Of a stretch of 64,000 nt of DNA, positions 27,867 through 36,912 are shown one piece after another. The first letter of the stretch is position 1. The number at the start of each line of letters is the position of its first letter. Under the pieces are notes generated by a model. The model was not told the DNA's origin, made no database searches, and worked only from the letters and a program-made list of their open reading frames with translations. The stretch covers positions 1 through 64,000 of the forward strand of contig CAMAUC010000008.1 in the NCBI GenBank assembly GCA_945861265.1, written 5' to 3'. The stretch comes from Rhizobium sp. Q54. GTDB taxonomy: Bacteria > Pseudomonadota > Alphaproteobacteria > Rhizobiales > Xanthobacteraceae. The position numbers and the translations under genes are program-made.

Positions 27867-29039
27867 TCACGCCGTCTTCTCGAAAATCTCGCGGCCGATC
27901 AGCATGCGCCGGATTTCAGACGTGCCCGCCCCGATCTCGTAGAGCTTGGCGTCGCGCAGCAATCGGCCCGCCGGAAAATCGTTGATATAGCCGTTGCCGC
28001 CGAGGCACTGGATCGCCTCCAGCGCCATCCAGGTGGCCCGCTCGGCGGCATAAAGGATAGCGCCGGCGGCGTCCTCGCGCGTCACACGGCCATCGTCGCA
28101 AGCCCGCGCCACGGCATACACGTAAGCCTTGGAGGCATTGAGCGTCACATACATGTCGGCGAGCTTGGCCTGGATGAGCTGGAAGCGGCCGATCGACTGG
28201 CCGAACTGTTTGCGGTCGTGGACGTAAGGGATCACCACGTCGAGGCAGGCCTGCATAATGCCGAGCGGCCCCGCCGCCAATACGACGCGCTCGTAGTCGA
28301 GCCCCGACATCAGCACGTTGACGCCGTTGCCGACGACGCCGAGGATATTTTCTTCCGGCACGTCGCAATCGGTGAACACAAGTTCCGACGTATCCGATCC
28401 GCGCATGCCGAGCTTGTCGAGTTTTTGCGCCGGCGCAAAACCCTTCATCCCCTTTTCGACCATGAACGCGGTGATGCCGCGCGAACCGGCGGTACGGTCG
28501 GTCTTGGCATAGACGACGAGCGTGTCGGCGACGGGACCGTTGGTGATCCACATCTTCGAGCCGTTGAGCACATAGCGATCGCCGACCTTGTCGGCGCGCG
28601 TCGCCATCGACACCACGTCGGAACCGGCGCCCGGCTCCGACATTGCCAGTGCGCCAACATGTTCGCCGGAAATCAGTTTCGGCAGATACTTGCGCTTCTG
28701 CGCCTCGCTGCCGTTGCGGCTGATCTGATTGACGCAAAGATTGGAATGCGCGCCATAGGACAGACCGACCGAGGCCGACGCCCGCGACACCTCCTCCATC
28801 GCCACGCAATGGGCGAGATAGCCGAGGCCCGAACCGCCATAGGCCTCGTCGACGGTGATGCCGTGCAGGCCGAGCGCGCCCATTTCCGGCCAGAGGTCGC
28901 GCGGGAAGACATTGCTGCGGTCGATCTCGTCGGCGCGCGGCGCGATTCTGTCCTGCGCGAAGTCGCTGACCGACTTGCGCAGCATGTCGGCGTCCTCGCC
29001 CAGACCAAAATCGAAGCCCGCCCAGCTATTGGGGATCAT
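27867..29039 (-). CDS. ivd: Isovaleryl-CoA dehydrogenase
   Basis: 390 residues from the ATG at 29039, behind GGAGG. Acyl-CoA dehydrogenase fold: [20 protein letters not shown] and [20 protein letters not shown] in the beta domain, and [20 protein letters not shown] at the end. The catalytic base is the Glu in [18 protein letters not shown], the position specific to isovaleryl-CoA dehydrogenases. It converts isovaleryl-CoA to 3-methylcrotonyl-CoA in leucine breakdown and passes electrons to ETF. The next enzyme of the path (mccB) is about 20 kb away rather than in an adjoining operon. Confidence 0.88.
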   Translation of the reverse strand: MIPNSWAGFDFGLGEDADMLRKSVSDFAQDRIAPRADEIDRSNVFPRDLWPEMGALGLHGITVDEAYGGSGLGYLAHCVAMEEVSRASASVGLSYGAHSNLCVNQISRNGSEAQKRKYLPKLISGEHVGALAMSEPGAGSDVVSMATRADKVGDRYVLNGSKMWITNGPVADTLVVYAKTDRTAGSRGITAFMVEKGMKGFAPAQKLDKLGMRGSDTSELVFTDCDVPEENILGVVGNGVNVLMSGLDYERVVLAAGPLGIMQACLDVVIPYVHDRKQFGQSIGRFQLIQAKLADMYVTLNASKAYVYAVARACDDGRVTREDAAGAILYAAERATWMALEAIQCLGGNGYINDFPAGRLLRDAKLYEIGAGTSEIRRMLIGREIFEKTA

Positions 29040-29113
29040 TGCGCCGCCTCCGCGTGAATTATTGAACCGCTCGTCGCGGTCGCGTCTCACGACGGCACTC
29101 TATCGCGTCAGTG

Positions 29114-31036
29114 TCAGGCTGTCAGCGTTGCCGGCGGCGGGGCCAAGGTCTTAGCGCCGGTATTCTGCTTCTGCTGGCTCAGCAGACGGTCGATTGTCGC
29201 GGCCGGCGCCGGCCTGGCGAACAGGAAGCCCTGCATCTCGTCGCAGCCGGCCAGCCGCAGCAACACACGCTGCTGCTCGGTTTCAACGCCTTCGACCAAT
29301 ACCGACAGGCCGAGCGCGCGGCCGAGTGCGACGATCGCCTGGATGATGACGCCGCCATTGGCGGAGGTTCCGAGTGCGACGACAAAGCTGCGGTCGATCT
29401 TGAGCTTGTCGAGCGGGAAACGCTGCAGGTAGCTGAGATTGGAATAGCCGGAGCCGAAGTCGTCGAGCGCGACGCGGACGCCGAGGTCGTGCAGATCCTC
29501 GATGCGTTTGACCATCTCTTCCGGATTGTCGATCAGCACGCCTTCGGTGATTTCCAGCATCAAGCGCGACGGCGCGACGCCGCTTTCCTCGAGCGCAGAA
29601 CGCACCAGATCGACGATGGTACGGTCGCGCACCTGCAAAGGCGACAGATTGACGGCGATGTAGAGGTCGGGCCAGCGCTTGGCTTCGTGCAAGGCGCGGC
29701 GCAGCACGAAGGCGCCCAGCGTATCCATCAGGCCCATCTGCTCGGCGACCGGAATGAACACCGCCGGGCCGATCGGCCCGCGCGTCGGATGCGTCCAGCG
29801 CAGCAAGGCCTCGACGCCGACGATGCGGCCGCCATGCGCGGCGATGATCGGCTGATAGTGCAGTTCGAGTTCATTGGCGCTGAGCGCGCGCGGCAGTTCG
29901 CGGTGGATGAATTTCTGGTCGTTCGAGACTGTATCGATCGCCGTGTCGAAGGCAACGATGCTGCCGGTGCCCTTCTTGTCGGCGGCGCGCAGGGCCAGTT
30001 CGGCGCGGCGGGTGAGTTCGCCGCGCGTCGTCGCGTGGCGCGGCGCCTGGGCGAAGCCGGCATGGGCGCTGACGCGCACCACGGTGTCGAACCAGTGCGG
30101 GCGCGCGACACTGTCGAGAACGGCGCGCAGCATCGCCTCGATATCGACGGTGGCGTCGGCGGTCAGCATCACGGCGAATTCGTCGCTGCCGACGCGGCCG
30201 ACCACGGCGTCCGGCGGCACCGCTTCGCGTAAGCGTTCGGCGACCGCGACGATCAGTTCGTCGCTACCGAGCACGCCGAGATGGGCGGTGACGTCTTCCA
30301 TGCCGTCGAGTTCGATGAGCGCGAAGGTGGTGGCCTCATGGCCGGCATGTTCGGCCAGAAACAGATCGAGCAGTTCGAGGGTCTTGGCGTGGTTGGGCAG
30401 ACCGGTCAGCTTGTCTTCGTCGGCGGCGCGGCGGGCCTGTTCCTCGCTTAACGCCAAATCGCGACCGGCGCGGCGCAACTGCGTCAGCGAAAATCCGGCA
30501 AAGCCGATCAGGACAATGGCGAGCCCGACGACGAACGGCATCAGCCGGTCCATCGCCATCGCCATCGGCCGCGTTTTCTCCCAGGTGAAGAAACCGGCAA
30601 TGCGCCCTTGCGCATCCAGCACCGGCTGCATTTCGCGTTCGCTGGCCGACGGCTCGATTTCAAATTTCAGACCCTGCAAGCGAGCGCTCTGCTCGACCAT
30701 GCGCACGAAGCGCGGATCGACTTCGCGGGTCTGGCCAAACAGGTTGCGGAATTCGGCGACCGCATTGCGCAAGGCGCCGCGCTGCTCCGACCACAGCCGC
30801 TCGTCGCTCTGTTGCGCCAGCCCATAGCCGGCGCCGGCGCTGATCAAGGTGGCGCCGGTGGCCAACAGCGCGAGCAGGACGATGACGCGCGAGGCCGAGA
30901 ATGTGCGGCGCGCGCGCGCCCGCGACACGCCGGCGGCGTCGCTCTGGCGCCTCGCGCCGAAGAGCCCGCCGGCCCAGGCCAACAGCTGGCGCCCCGGCAA
31001 GGACCGGGTCTTTGTTGTTTTAGCTTCGCCGCTCAC
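29114..31036 (-). CDS. Membrane GGDEF-EAL protein (c-di-GMP phosphodiesterase likely)
   Basis: 640 residues from a GTG at 31036, with GGGGAG six bases upstream. Two helices (VIVLLALLATGATLISAGAG and MPFVVGLAIVLIGFAGFSLT) flank a sensor region of about 100 residues. The GGDEF-type domain reads GSDEF in GRVGSDEFAVML and has no RxxD I-site before it. The EAL domain is intact (GVEALLRWTHP, then ALDDFGSGYSNLSYLQRF and KIDRSFV). The protein therefore probably degrades c-di-GMP, with the first domain regulatory or weak. It stands alone on its strand after mgtE. Confidence 0.88.
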   Translation of the reverse strand: MSGEAKTTKTRSLPGRQLLAWAGGLFGARRQSDAAGVSRARARRTFSASRVIVLLALLATGATLISAGAGYGLAQQSDERLWSEQRGALRNAVAEFRNLFGQTREVDPRFVRMVEQSARLQGLKFEIEPSASEREMQPVLDAQGRIAGFFTWEKTRPMAMAMDRLMPFVVGLAIVLIGFAGFSLTQLRRAGRDLALSEEQARRAADEDKLTGLPNHAKTLELLDLFLAEHAGHEATTFALIELDGMEDVTAHLGVLGSDELIVAVAERLREAVPPDAVVGRVGSDEFAVMLTADATVDIEAMLRAVLDSVARPHWFDTVVRVSAHAGFAQAPRHATTRGELTRRAELALRAADKKGTGSIVAFDTAIDTVSNDQKFIHRELPRALSANELELHYQPIIAAHGGRIVGVEALLRWTHPTRGPIGPAVFIPVAEQMGLMDTLGAFVLRRALHEAKRWPDLYIAVNLSPLQVRDRTIVDLVRSALEESGVAPSRLMLEITEGVLIDNPEEMVKRIEDLHDLGVRVALDDFGSGYSNLSYLQRFPLDKLKIDRSFVVALGTSANGGVIIQAIVALGRALGLSVLVEGVETEQQRVLLRLAGCDEMQGFLFARPAPAATIDRLLSQQKQNTGAKTLAPPPATLTA

Positions 31037-31150
31037 TCGTTACTCCCCGCGTTACGCTGCGGTCCCCAAGCCTTCAGGGATAGGGAGTCAGCCTTAATAG
31101 CGGGTCAGCAAAGAAGGTGAACGAAGGGTAAGAATTCCACCGGCGCGGAC

Positions 31151-31178
31151 GAATAACACAGGTTTTTTGCTGTTATTC
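31151..31178. promoter_or_regulatory. AT-rich inverted repeat upstream of GGDEF-EAL gene
   Basis: GAATAACA and TGTTATTC form a perfect 8-bp inverted repeat around a 12-base spacer containing T6. It lies 115 bases upstream of the GGDEF-EAL start and eight bases beyond the mgtE stop. It could be an operator for a dimeric regulator, or a weak hairpin after mgtE. The spacer reads A6 on the transcribed strand, so it is not a normal terminator. Confidence 0.35.
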
Positions 31179-31185
31179 TTGGCCA

Positions 31186-32577
31186 TTAGCGCAGCCCGAA
31201 CCAGAGCGTGGCGATGAACAAAAACGAGAAAAATCCGACCACATCGGTGACCGTGGTGACGAACGGGCTGGAGGCCACCGCCGGGTCGATCCCGAGCCGG
31301 TGCAGGCCGAGGGGGATGAGAATTCCGCCGGCCGCCGCCGCGATCAGGTTGCAGATCATCGCCAGGCCGATGACGATGCCGAGACCCGGCACCTGAAACC
31401 AGGCATAGGCGGCGACGCCGGTAATGACGGCGAAGGCCAGACCGTTCAGCAGGCCGACCAGAAGCTCACGGATGATGACGCGCCGGGCGTTAGCGTAACT
31501 CAGTTCCTGCGTTGCCAGCGCGCGCACCGCGATGGTCATGGTCTGGGTGGTGGCGTTGCCGCCCTGACTCGCCACGATCGGCGCCAGCACCGCCAGCGCC
31601 ACCATTTTTTCCATCTGTCCTTCAAAAGCCCCCAACACCGACGACGCCAGAAACGCGGTGGCAAGGTTGACCAGGAGCCAGTTGAAACGGCCGCGCGCGA
31701 TGGTCCAGACCGTGTCGGACAATTCTTCGTCGGCTTTGACGCCGCCGAGCGCCTTGATGTCCTCTTCCGCCTCCTCGACGATGACGTCGGCGACGTCGTC
31801 GAAGGTGATGACGCCGACCAGCCGTTCGTTGGCGTCGACCACGGGCGCGGCCACCAGGTCGTAGCGCTGGAACAGCCGCGCCACGCTTTCCTGGTCTACG
31901 TCGGCCGGCACCCGGCGGCGCTCGGCCTCCATCAGGTCCTTGATCGGCACCGGCCGCTGGCTGCGCAGCAGCCGGTCGAGCGGCACCGCGCCGAGAAAGC
32001 GGCTGTCGGCATCGACGACATAGAGTTCGTAGAACTGCTCCGGCAGCTCGGCGGTCTCGCGCATGTAGTCGATGGCGCAGCCGACATTCCAGTCCGGCGC
32101 AACCGCGATGAATTCGGTCTGCATCCGTCGGCCGGCCGAATCTTCCGGGTAATCGAGGCTGCGCGTCAGCGCGATACGCTCGGCCGGCGGCAGATGATCG
32201 AGGATCTCGGTGCGCTCCTCGCGCGGCATGTCCTCGAGAATGGTGACGGCGTCGTCGGTCTCGATGTCGCGGACGCCATCGGCCACGGTCTGCGGGAGCA
32301 GTTCGTCGAGAATTTCCTCGCGGACCGCGTCGTCGACTTCGGTGAGTGCGGTAAAGTCGAAGTCGATGCCGAGCAATTCGACCAGGCGCGGGCGCTGGTC
32401 GGGATCGAGCGCTTCCAGCAGCGCGCCGAGATCGGATTCGTGCAGGTCGCCGACCAGAACGCGCAGCGCCGGCACGTCGACGGCCTCGATGGCGCGCGCG
32501 GCCTCGGCGACGAAGTCGGCACGGATCGTGCCATCGTCGTCGCGCAGCGGCGGCTTCTCGGTGATTTGGTCGGTCAT
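31186..32577 (-). CDS. mgtE: MgtE magnesium transporter
   Basis: 463 residues from the ATG at 32577. It has the MgtE order: an N-terminal helical superfamily domain, two CBS domains (about residues 140-260: EFIAVAPDWNVGCAIDYMRE, VPADVDQESVARLFQRYDLV), a connecting helix, then five membrane helices with the pore motifs PIVASQGGNATTQTMTIAVR and ASSPFVTTVTDVVGFFSFLF. MgtE channels import Mg2+ and close when the cytosolic domain binds Mg2+. It is divergent from the polysaccharide deacetylase gene, sharing a 191-base intergenic region. Confidence 0.93.
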   Translation of the reverse strand: MTDQITEKPPLRDDDGTIRADFVAEAARAIEAVDVPALRVLVGDLHESDLGALLEALDPDQRPRLVELLGIDFDFTALTEVDDAVREEILDELLPQTVADGVRDIETDDAVTILEDMPREERTEILDHLPPAERIALTRSLDYPEDSAGRRMQTEFIAVAPDWNVGCAIDYMRETAELPEQFYELYVVDADSRFLGAVPLDRLLRSQRPVPIKDLMEAERRRVPADVDQESVARLFQRYDLVAAPVVDANERLVGVITFDDVADVIVEEAEEDIKALGGVKADEELSDTVWTIARGRFNWLLVNLATAFLASSVLGAFEGQMEKMVALAVLAPIVASQGGNATTQTMTIAVRALATQELSYANARRVIIRELLVGLLNGLAFAVITGVAAYAWFQVPGLGIVIGLAMICNLIAAAAGGILIPLGLHRLGIDPAVASSPFVTTVTDVVGFFSFLFIATLWFGLR

Positions 32578-32768
32578 GCCGGGCCTCGGCAACGGGCGTT
32601 GCAACTTGATCGCGCTTGTACGCTCGCCGCCGACGCGGAAGCAAATATTAATCGCAGATATTCGCCGCAAACCGCGTCTTTGATGCACCCCCGATGCGCC
32701 CATGGCACTCTTGCCCGCCGCGGCCATTGCGGTCATATGCCTCTCAGATCGTGACAGGGATGCTCCCT

Positions 32769-33548
32769 ATGATTCGTCTTTTTGCCGCCGCGATGCTGGC
32801 GGCGCTTATGTCCCTCGCGGCGGCGTCCGCGCGCGCTCAGCCCTGTCCGGGCAATAGCGATGCCCTCGGCACCGAAAGGATGATCGCGGTCGATGCGCGG
32901 TCCACCCCGCGCGTCGGGCGCAAGCATTTCCCCGATACCTTGCCGCTGCGCGACAAGGAACTGGTCCTGACCTTCGACGACGGCCCCTGGCCGACGACGA
33001 CGCCGAGGGTACTCGATGCCCTGAAAGCGGAATGTGTCCGCGCCACGTTCTTTCTGCTCGGGCGCAACACCGATGCGCATCCGCAGATCGTGCGCCGGGC
33101 GCTGGCCGAGGGCCACACGATCGGCCACCACACTTATTCGCATCCGCTGCTCGACCATCTGCCGTTCGAGCGAGCCGAGGCTGAGATCGACCGCGGCATC
33201 GCCCGCGATGAATTGGCGTCCTATGGCCGGGCGCGGAGCGAACCGACGACGCCATTTTTCCGGTTTCCCGGCTTTGCCTCGAGCGGGCCGCTGCTCGACC
33301 GTTTGCAGCAGCGCGGCATCGTCGTGTTCGGCGCCGATGTCTGGGCCAGCGATTGGCTGCCGATGGGGCCCGAGGCGGAACTGCAACTGCTGCTGGCCCG
33401 CATCGCCCAGGTCGGCCGCGGCATCGTCCTCCTGCACGACACCAAGGTGCAGACCGCCGCGATGCTGCCCGCTTTGCTGCGGGCGCTGAAAATACGCGGC
33501 TACCGCATCGTCCATGTGGTCGCCGCCGGCTCGGGCGCGGCCAACTAA
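32769..33548 (+). CDS. Polysaccharide deacetylase family protein (paralogue 1)
   Basis: 259 residues from the ATG at 32769, with CAGGGA about eight bases upstream. A signal peptide (MIRLFAAAMLAALMSLAAAS, cleavage near ARAQ) precedes the NodB-type domain: LVLTFDDGPWPTTTPRVLDA (catalytic Asp pair), GHHTYSHP (metal His pair), FFRFPGFASSG (Arg-x-Pro-Gly), and VLLHDTKVQ. An N-terminal CPGNSDALGT motif is shared with the next gene. It probably deacetylates an envelope or extracellular polysaccharide in the periplasm. Tandem with paralogue 2. Confidence 0.87.
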   Translation: MIRLFAAAMLAALMSLAAASARAQPCPGNSDALGTERMIAVDARSTPRVGRKHFPDTLPLRDKELVLTFDDGPWPTTTPRVLDALKAECVRATFFLLGRNTDAHPQIVRRALAEGHTIGHHTYSHPLLDHLPFERAEAEIDRGIARDELASYGRARSEPTTPFFRFPGFASSGPLLDRLQQRGIVVFGADVWASDWLPMGPEAELQLLLARIAQVGRGIVLLHDTKVQTAAMLPALLRALKIRGYRIVHVVAAGSGAAN

Positions 33549-33711
33549 TCCGTCACAATTTTATCACAGCCGGCCGAAATCCCTTGAAAAACAAGCCGGT
33601 TGGATAGGCGGCATGGTTAAAGTTCCGTAAATAACGGCGTCGTTAGGGTTCGGGGTCGCCACGGGGGATTGCACCATTCGGGTGCGGTCTGGCGATGCCG
33701 GGGGGTTGCGT

Positions 33712-34710
33712 ATGTCCAAGTTGCGTACCGGGCTGTTTGTCTTGTCGGGTCTTTCGGCAGGTATCATGATGCAGGCGGTCTCGCCGGCATGGGCTGGTGG
33801 CTGTCCGGGCAATCCGGATGCCCTGGGCACCAGCCGTACCCTCATCGTCGAGACCTCGGCGCTGCCGCGCATCGGCACGATGCAATACAACCGCAGCCTG
33901 CCGCTCAACGACCACGAAGTGGTCATCACCTTCGACGACGGGCCGCTGCCGCCCTACTCCAACCGCATCCTCGAGACTTTGGCCGCCGAGTGCGTCAAGG
34001 CGACCTACTTCATGGTCGGCCAGATGGCCCGCGCCTATCCCGACACCGTGCGCAAGATTTACAACGCCGGGCACACGATCGGCACGCACAGCCAGCGCCA
34101 TCCGTTCGGCCTCGGCGACCTTGGCATGAAGCGAATATCGAGCGAGGTCGACGAAGGCATTGCCTCGGTGCAGAACGCGGTCGGCAACGCCCGCGCGGTG
34201 GCGCCATTTTTCCGCATTCCCGGGCTTGCCCGTTCCTATCAGGCCGAAAGCTATCTCGCCGCGCAGAAACTCTCGGTGTGGAGCGCCGACGAAGTCGCCG
34301 ATGACTGGCATCGCCGCATCTCGCCGGAGCAGATCGTGATCCGCGCCATGCGCCGGATCGAAGCGCGGGGCAATCGCGGCGTGCTGCTGCTGCACGATAT
34401 CCAGCCGGCAACCGCTTTGGCGTTGCCGACACTGCTCAGGGAGCTCAAGGCCAGGGGCTATAAAATCGTCCATGCGGTGCCGGCCGGCCCGCGTCCGGAG
34501 ACGGTGCCTGAGCTCCCCGCCAGCATGGCGGTCGCCGAAGGCGGCTGGCCGCGCGTGCTGCCGACCAAGGTCGCGGAAACGACGACGGCGGCCGAGCCAA
34601 CGACGGGGCACACTGCGCGCCGGCATAAAAGGCTGAGCCACCGGCTCGCTTATGCGCTGAAGCGCAAGAAGCATAAGACACGGACCGCGGCACACGCATT
34701 CAGGTCGTAG
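33712..34710 (+). CDS. Polysaccharide deacetylase family protein (paralogue 2)
   Basis: 332 residues from the ATG at 33712, behind a GGGGGG run. A signal peptide (MSKLRTGLFVLSGLSAGIMM, cleavage near AWAG) precedes the NodB-type domain: VVITFDDGPLPPYSNRILET, GTHSQRHP, FFRIPGLAR and VLLLHDIQP. The CPGNPDALGT N-terminal motif matches paralogue 1. A distinct C-terminal extension of about 60 residues is rich in Lys, Arg and His (ARRHKRLSHRLAYALKRKKH). The basic tail could bind anionic polymer. Tandem duplication with the upstream gene. Confidence 0.87.
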   Translation: MSKLRTGLFVLSGLSAGIMMQAVSPAWAGGCPGNPDALGTSRTLIVETSALPRIGTMQYNRSLPLNDHEVVITFDDGPLPPYSNRILETLAAECVKATYFMVGQMARAYPDTVRKIYNAGHTIGTHSQRHPFGLGDLGMKRISSEVDEGIASVQNAVGNARAVAPFFRIPGLARSYQAESYLAAQKLSVWSADEVADDWHRRISPEQIVIRAMRRIEARGNRGVLLLHDIQPATALALPTLLRELKARGYKIVHAVPAGPRPETVPELPASMAVAEGGWPRVLPTKVAETTTAAEPTTGHTARRHKRLSHRLAYALKRKKHKTRTAAHAFRS

Positions 34711-34837
34711 GCCGGCTCGCGCCGGACGCTCGGCATTCCTGCTGTGCGTAAATTCCGCTCATTGTCAGAACGCCTCGTCCGGTGCAGCATCACCGCGCCG
34801 GTCGCAATTCCTCAAGGAAAAGGGTTCAGGAGCCAGG

Positions 34838-35251
34838 ATGGACAACCTTCGCATCACCGCCGGATCTTTTGTGTTCGGCGCCAAGTTCGAGACCGCGCTG
34901 GCGCCGAAGACCGTCGCCATTTTCAAGAAGCTCCTGCCCTATGAGCAGAAGGTCATCCATGTGCGTTGGAGCGGCGAAGGCGTCTGGGTGCCGCTCGGCG
35001 AACTCGATCTCGGCCTGACCTACGAGAACCACACCAGCTATCCGCATCCGGGTCAGATGATCGTCTATCCGGGCGGCATCAGCGAAACCGAAATCCTGCT
35101 CGCTTACGGCGCGGTGCATTTCTCGAGCAAGCTCGGCCAGCTTGCCGGCAACCACTTCATCACGCTGACGTCGGGGCTGGATCGTCTGTACGAATTCGGC
35201 CGCGCGGTGCTGTACGAAGGCGCCAAGCCGATCCGCATCGAGGCGGTGTGA
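34838..35251 (+). CDS. DUF3830 cyclophilin-like protein
   Basis: 137 residues, cytoplasmic. The sequence shows the family pattern: KFETALAPKTVAIFKKLLPY, VIHVRWSGEGVWVPLGELDL, GQMIVYPGGISETEILLAYG and HFITLTSGLDRLYEFGRAVL. It has a cyclophilin-like barrel relative in other families, but no catalytic role is known. AGGAG is eight to nine bases before the ATG. No partner is visible on the same strand; tRNA-Leu lies just downstream on the opposite strand. Confidence 0.72.
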   Translation: MDNLRITAGSFVFGAKFETALAPKTVAIFKKLLPYEQKVIHVRWSGEGVWVPLGELDLGLTYENHTSYPHPGQMIVYPGGISETEILLAYGAVHFSSKLGQLAGNHFITLTSGLDRLYEFGRAVLYEGAKPIRIEAV

Positions 35252-35304
35252 GCGCAGTTCAGGCGCTTCCCGCGATACCTTCTCGAATTTTGGAAATTCC
35301 GTAC

Positions 35305-35389
35305 TGGTGCGGCCGAGAAGACTCGAACTTCCACGGATTGCTCCGCTGCCACCTCAAGGCAGTGCGTCTACCAATTCCGCCACGGCCGC
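35305..35389 (-). tRNA. tRNA-Leu (anticodon GAG), CCA encoded
   Basis: 85 bases with a 7-bp acceptor stem GCGGCCG / CGGCCGC, discriminator A and encoded CCA. The anticodon arm is CTGCC-TTGAGGT-GGCAG (anticodon GAG, plus-strand 35353-35355), with a long variable arm and the T-arm GTTCGAGTC, as expected for leucine tRNA. It would read CUC and CUU codons. Confidence 0.95.
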
Positions 35390-35597
35390 ACAGTACGAAG
35401 AAGGAGCGCGTCGGTAGTCGCGCCCCTGTAACGGCGGATCGTGTAACAAATAGGACCCACAGGGACAAGGGCCGCGGGCCGTTCTCCCGGCCCGGATAGG
35501 CCGAAAAATGCCCGTGGCTTCAATCCGTTAGGCCGCAGGCCCGGAGGGGCCCCGCGCCGGTCGCAAATATAGGGCGATCGGGGGCCGAAAACGCCTT

Positions 35598-35894
35598 CTA
35601 GCGCATGTCCAGCGGGCGGCCGAGCAGTTCGCCGACCTCGACCGCGATGCGGTTGCCGTTGACCACGACGGTGCCCTTGGCCACCGGCAGGTTGTTGGCC
35701 AGGATGCTGACGGCGTCGTCTTCGCCGGCATCGAGCTCGATGATGGCGCCGCGGCCTAGGCGCAGAACCTGATGGATCGGCATCGTTGTGGTACCCAGCA
35801 CCACAGTGATGTCGATTGAAACCTTGTCGAATGTGCCCAAGTAAGAACTTCCTGTCGTGCCCTGCGTCATTGGGGGCAGACGCCATGGCATCAT
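35598..35894 (-). CDS. FliN/SpoA-domain flagellar switch-like protein, orphan
   Basis: 98 residues. The single SpoA domain reads ITVVLGTTTMPIHQVLRLGR, then GAIIELDAGEDDAVSILANN and LPVAKGTVVVNGNRIAVEVG, the classic FliN pattern. FliN sits in the cytoplasmic C-ring of the flagellar switch and also in type III secretion. No other flagellar gene lies in the window, so its role is uncertain; it may belong to a dispersed flagellar set. No clear Shine-Dalgarno site precedes the ATG. It is divergent from lipB by 23 bases. Confidence 0.85.
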   Translation of the reverse strand: MMPWRLPPMTQGTTGSSYLGTFDKVSIDITVVLGTTTMPIHQVLRLGRGAIIELDAGEDDAVSILANNLPVAKGTVVVNGNRIAVEVGELLGRPLDMR

Positions 35895-35917
35895 GGTATG
35901 GTTAATGCGGGATTAAT

Positions 35918-36679
35918 ATGCGCGACGATTTGAATTTGGGGATGCCCGCGCCCGCCGGTCTGGTGGCTGTGGAATGGCGCGTGAGCGACAGACCGGTCTC
36001 TTATGAGAACGCGCTGGCGGTCATGGAGGCGCGCGCCGAAGCAATCGCCAATGGCGAGGCGCCAGAGTTGGTCTGGCTCATCGAGCACCCGCCGCTCTAC
36101 ACCGCCGGCACCAGCGCCAACTCCGCCGACGTGCTGGACGCCCGTTTTCCCGTTTACGAAAGCGGCCGTGGCGGCCAGATGACCTATCACGGCCCCGGCC
36201 AGCGCGTCGGCTATGTGATGATCGACCTGCGGCGGCGCGGCCCCGATTTGCGCCGCTTCGTCGCCACGCTGGAAGAATGGATCATCCGCACCTTGGCGGC
36301 TTTCAACGTGCGTGGAGAGAGGCGCGAGGACCGCATCGGCGTCTGGGTGAAGCGGCCCGATAAAGGCGAAGGCTTCGAGGACAAGATCGCCGCGCTCGGC
36401 ATCCGCGTGAAGAAGTGGGTGACGCTGCATGGCATCGCCATCAATGTCGAACCCGACCTCGCCCATTTCGACGGCATCGTGCCCTGCGGCGTCAGCGTCA
36501 AGCGCTACGGCGTCACAAGTCTGGTCGATCTCGGCATTCCTGTCGCGATGACCGATGTCGATGTCGCGCTGCGCGCCGCCTTCGAGGAATTGTTCGGGGC
36601 TACTCAAAATGTCGGCAGCACGGAAAATTCTTCGCCCGGCACGCGCGCCCTTAAATCGGCTTCGGAGCCGGCACGCTGA
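35918..36679 (+). CDS. lipB: Octanoyl-[ACP]:protein N-octanoyltransferase
   Basis: 253 residues. LipB motifs: [20 protein letters not shown] (substrate pocket), [20 protein letters not shown] (catalytic Lys) and [20 protein letters not shown] (catalytic Cys). LipB moves octanoyl groups from ACP to lipoyl domains of 2-oxoacid dehydrogenases and the glycine cleavage system. It is divergent from the FliN-like gene. The last 25 or so residues ([22 protein letters not shown]) look unlike the family, and their DNA is antisense to the acylphosphatase gene over 76 bases. Confidence 0.95.
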   Translation: MRDDLNLGMPAPAGLVAVEWRVSDRPVSYENALAVMEARAEAIANGEAPELVWLIEHPPLYTAGTSANSADVLDARFPVYESGRGGQMTYHGPGQRVGYVMIDLRRRGPDLRRFVATLEEWIIRTLAAFNVRGERREDRIGVWVKRPDKGEGFEDKIAALGIRVKKWVTLHGIAINVEPDLAHFDGIVPCGVSVKRYGVTSLVDLGIPVAMTDVDVALRAAFEELFGATQNVGSTENSSPGTRALKSASEPAR

Positions 36680-36912
36680 TTGATCAGGTCGACGCGCGCG
36701 CCGGAGGGCCCGCGCTTGCAGGCCGCGATCATGTCGTCGATCACCGTGGGCTCGCCTTTGAACAAGGCCTCGACGGTGCCGTCGCGGCAATTGCACACCC
36801 AGCCTTCGAGACAATGCCGGCCCGCTTCACGCGCGACGAAGGCGCGGTAACCGACGCCCTGCACGCGGCCAAAAACGACAATATGCACGACGATGGGCGC
36901 TTGATCGTTCAT
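36604..36912 (-). CDS. acyP: Acylphosphatase
   Basis: 102 residues from the ATG at 36912. The phosphate loop [16 protein letters not shown] (Arg) and the catalytic Asn region [18 protein letters not shown] are present, the latter usually VRNRxDGTVEA, so the Asn is kept. The family hydrolyses acyl phosphates. It overlaps the convergent lipB end by 76 bases and is coupled upstream to a gamma-glutamylcyclotransferase-like gene by an ATGA overlap. The longer tracked ORF is not needed. Confidence 0.87.
   Translation of the reverse strand: MNDQAPIVVHIVVFGRVQGVGYRAFVAREAGRHCLEGWVCNCRDGTVEALFKGEPTVIDDMIAACKRGPSGARVDLINQRAGSEADLRARVPGEEFSVLPTF

Noticed and set aside
29111-30232. 373-residue plus-strand ORF
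   Set aside because: Antisense shadow of the GGDEF-EAL gene.
31300-32754. 484-residue plus-strand ORF
   Set aside because: Antisense to mgtE, which has complete MgtE, CBS and pore motifs.
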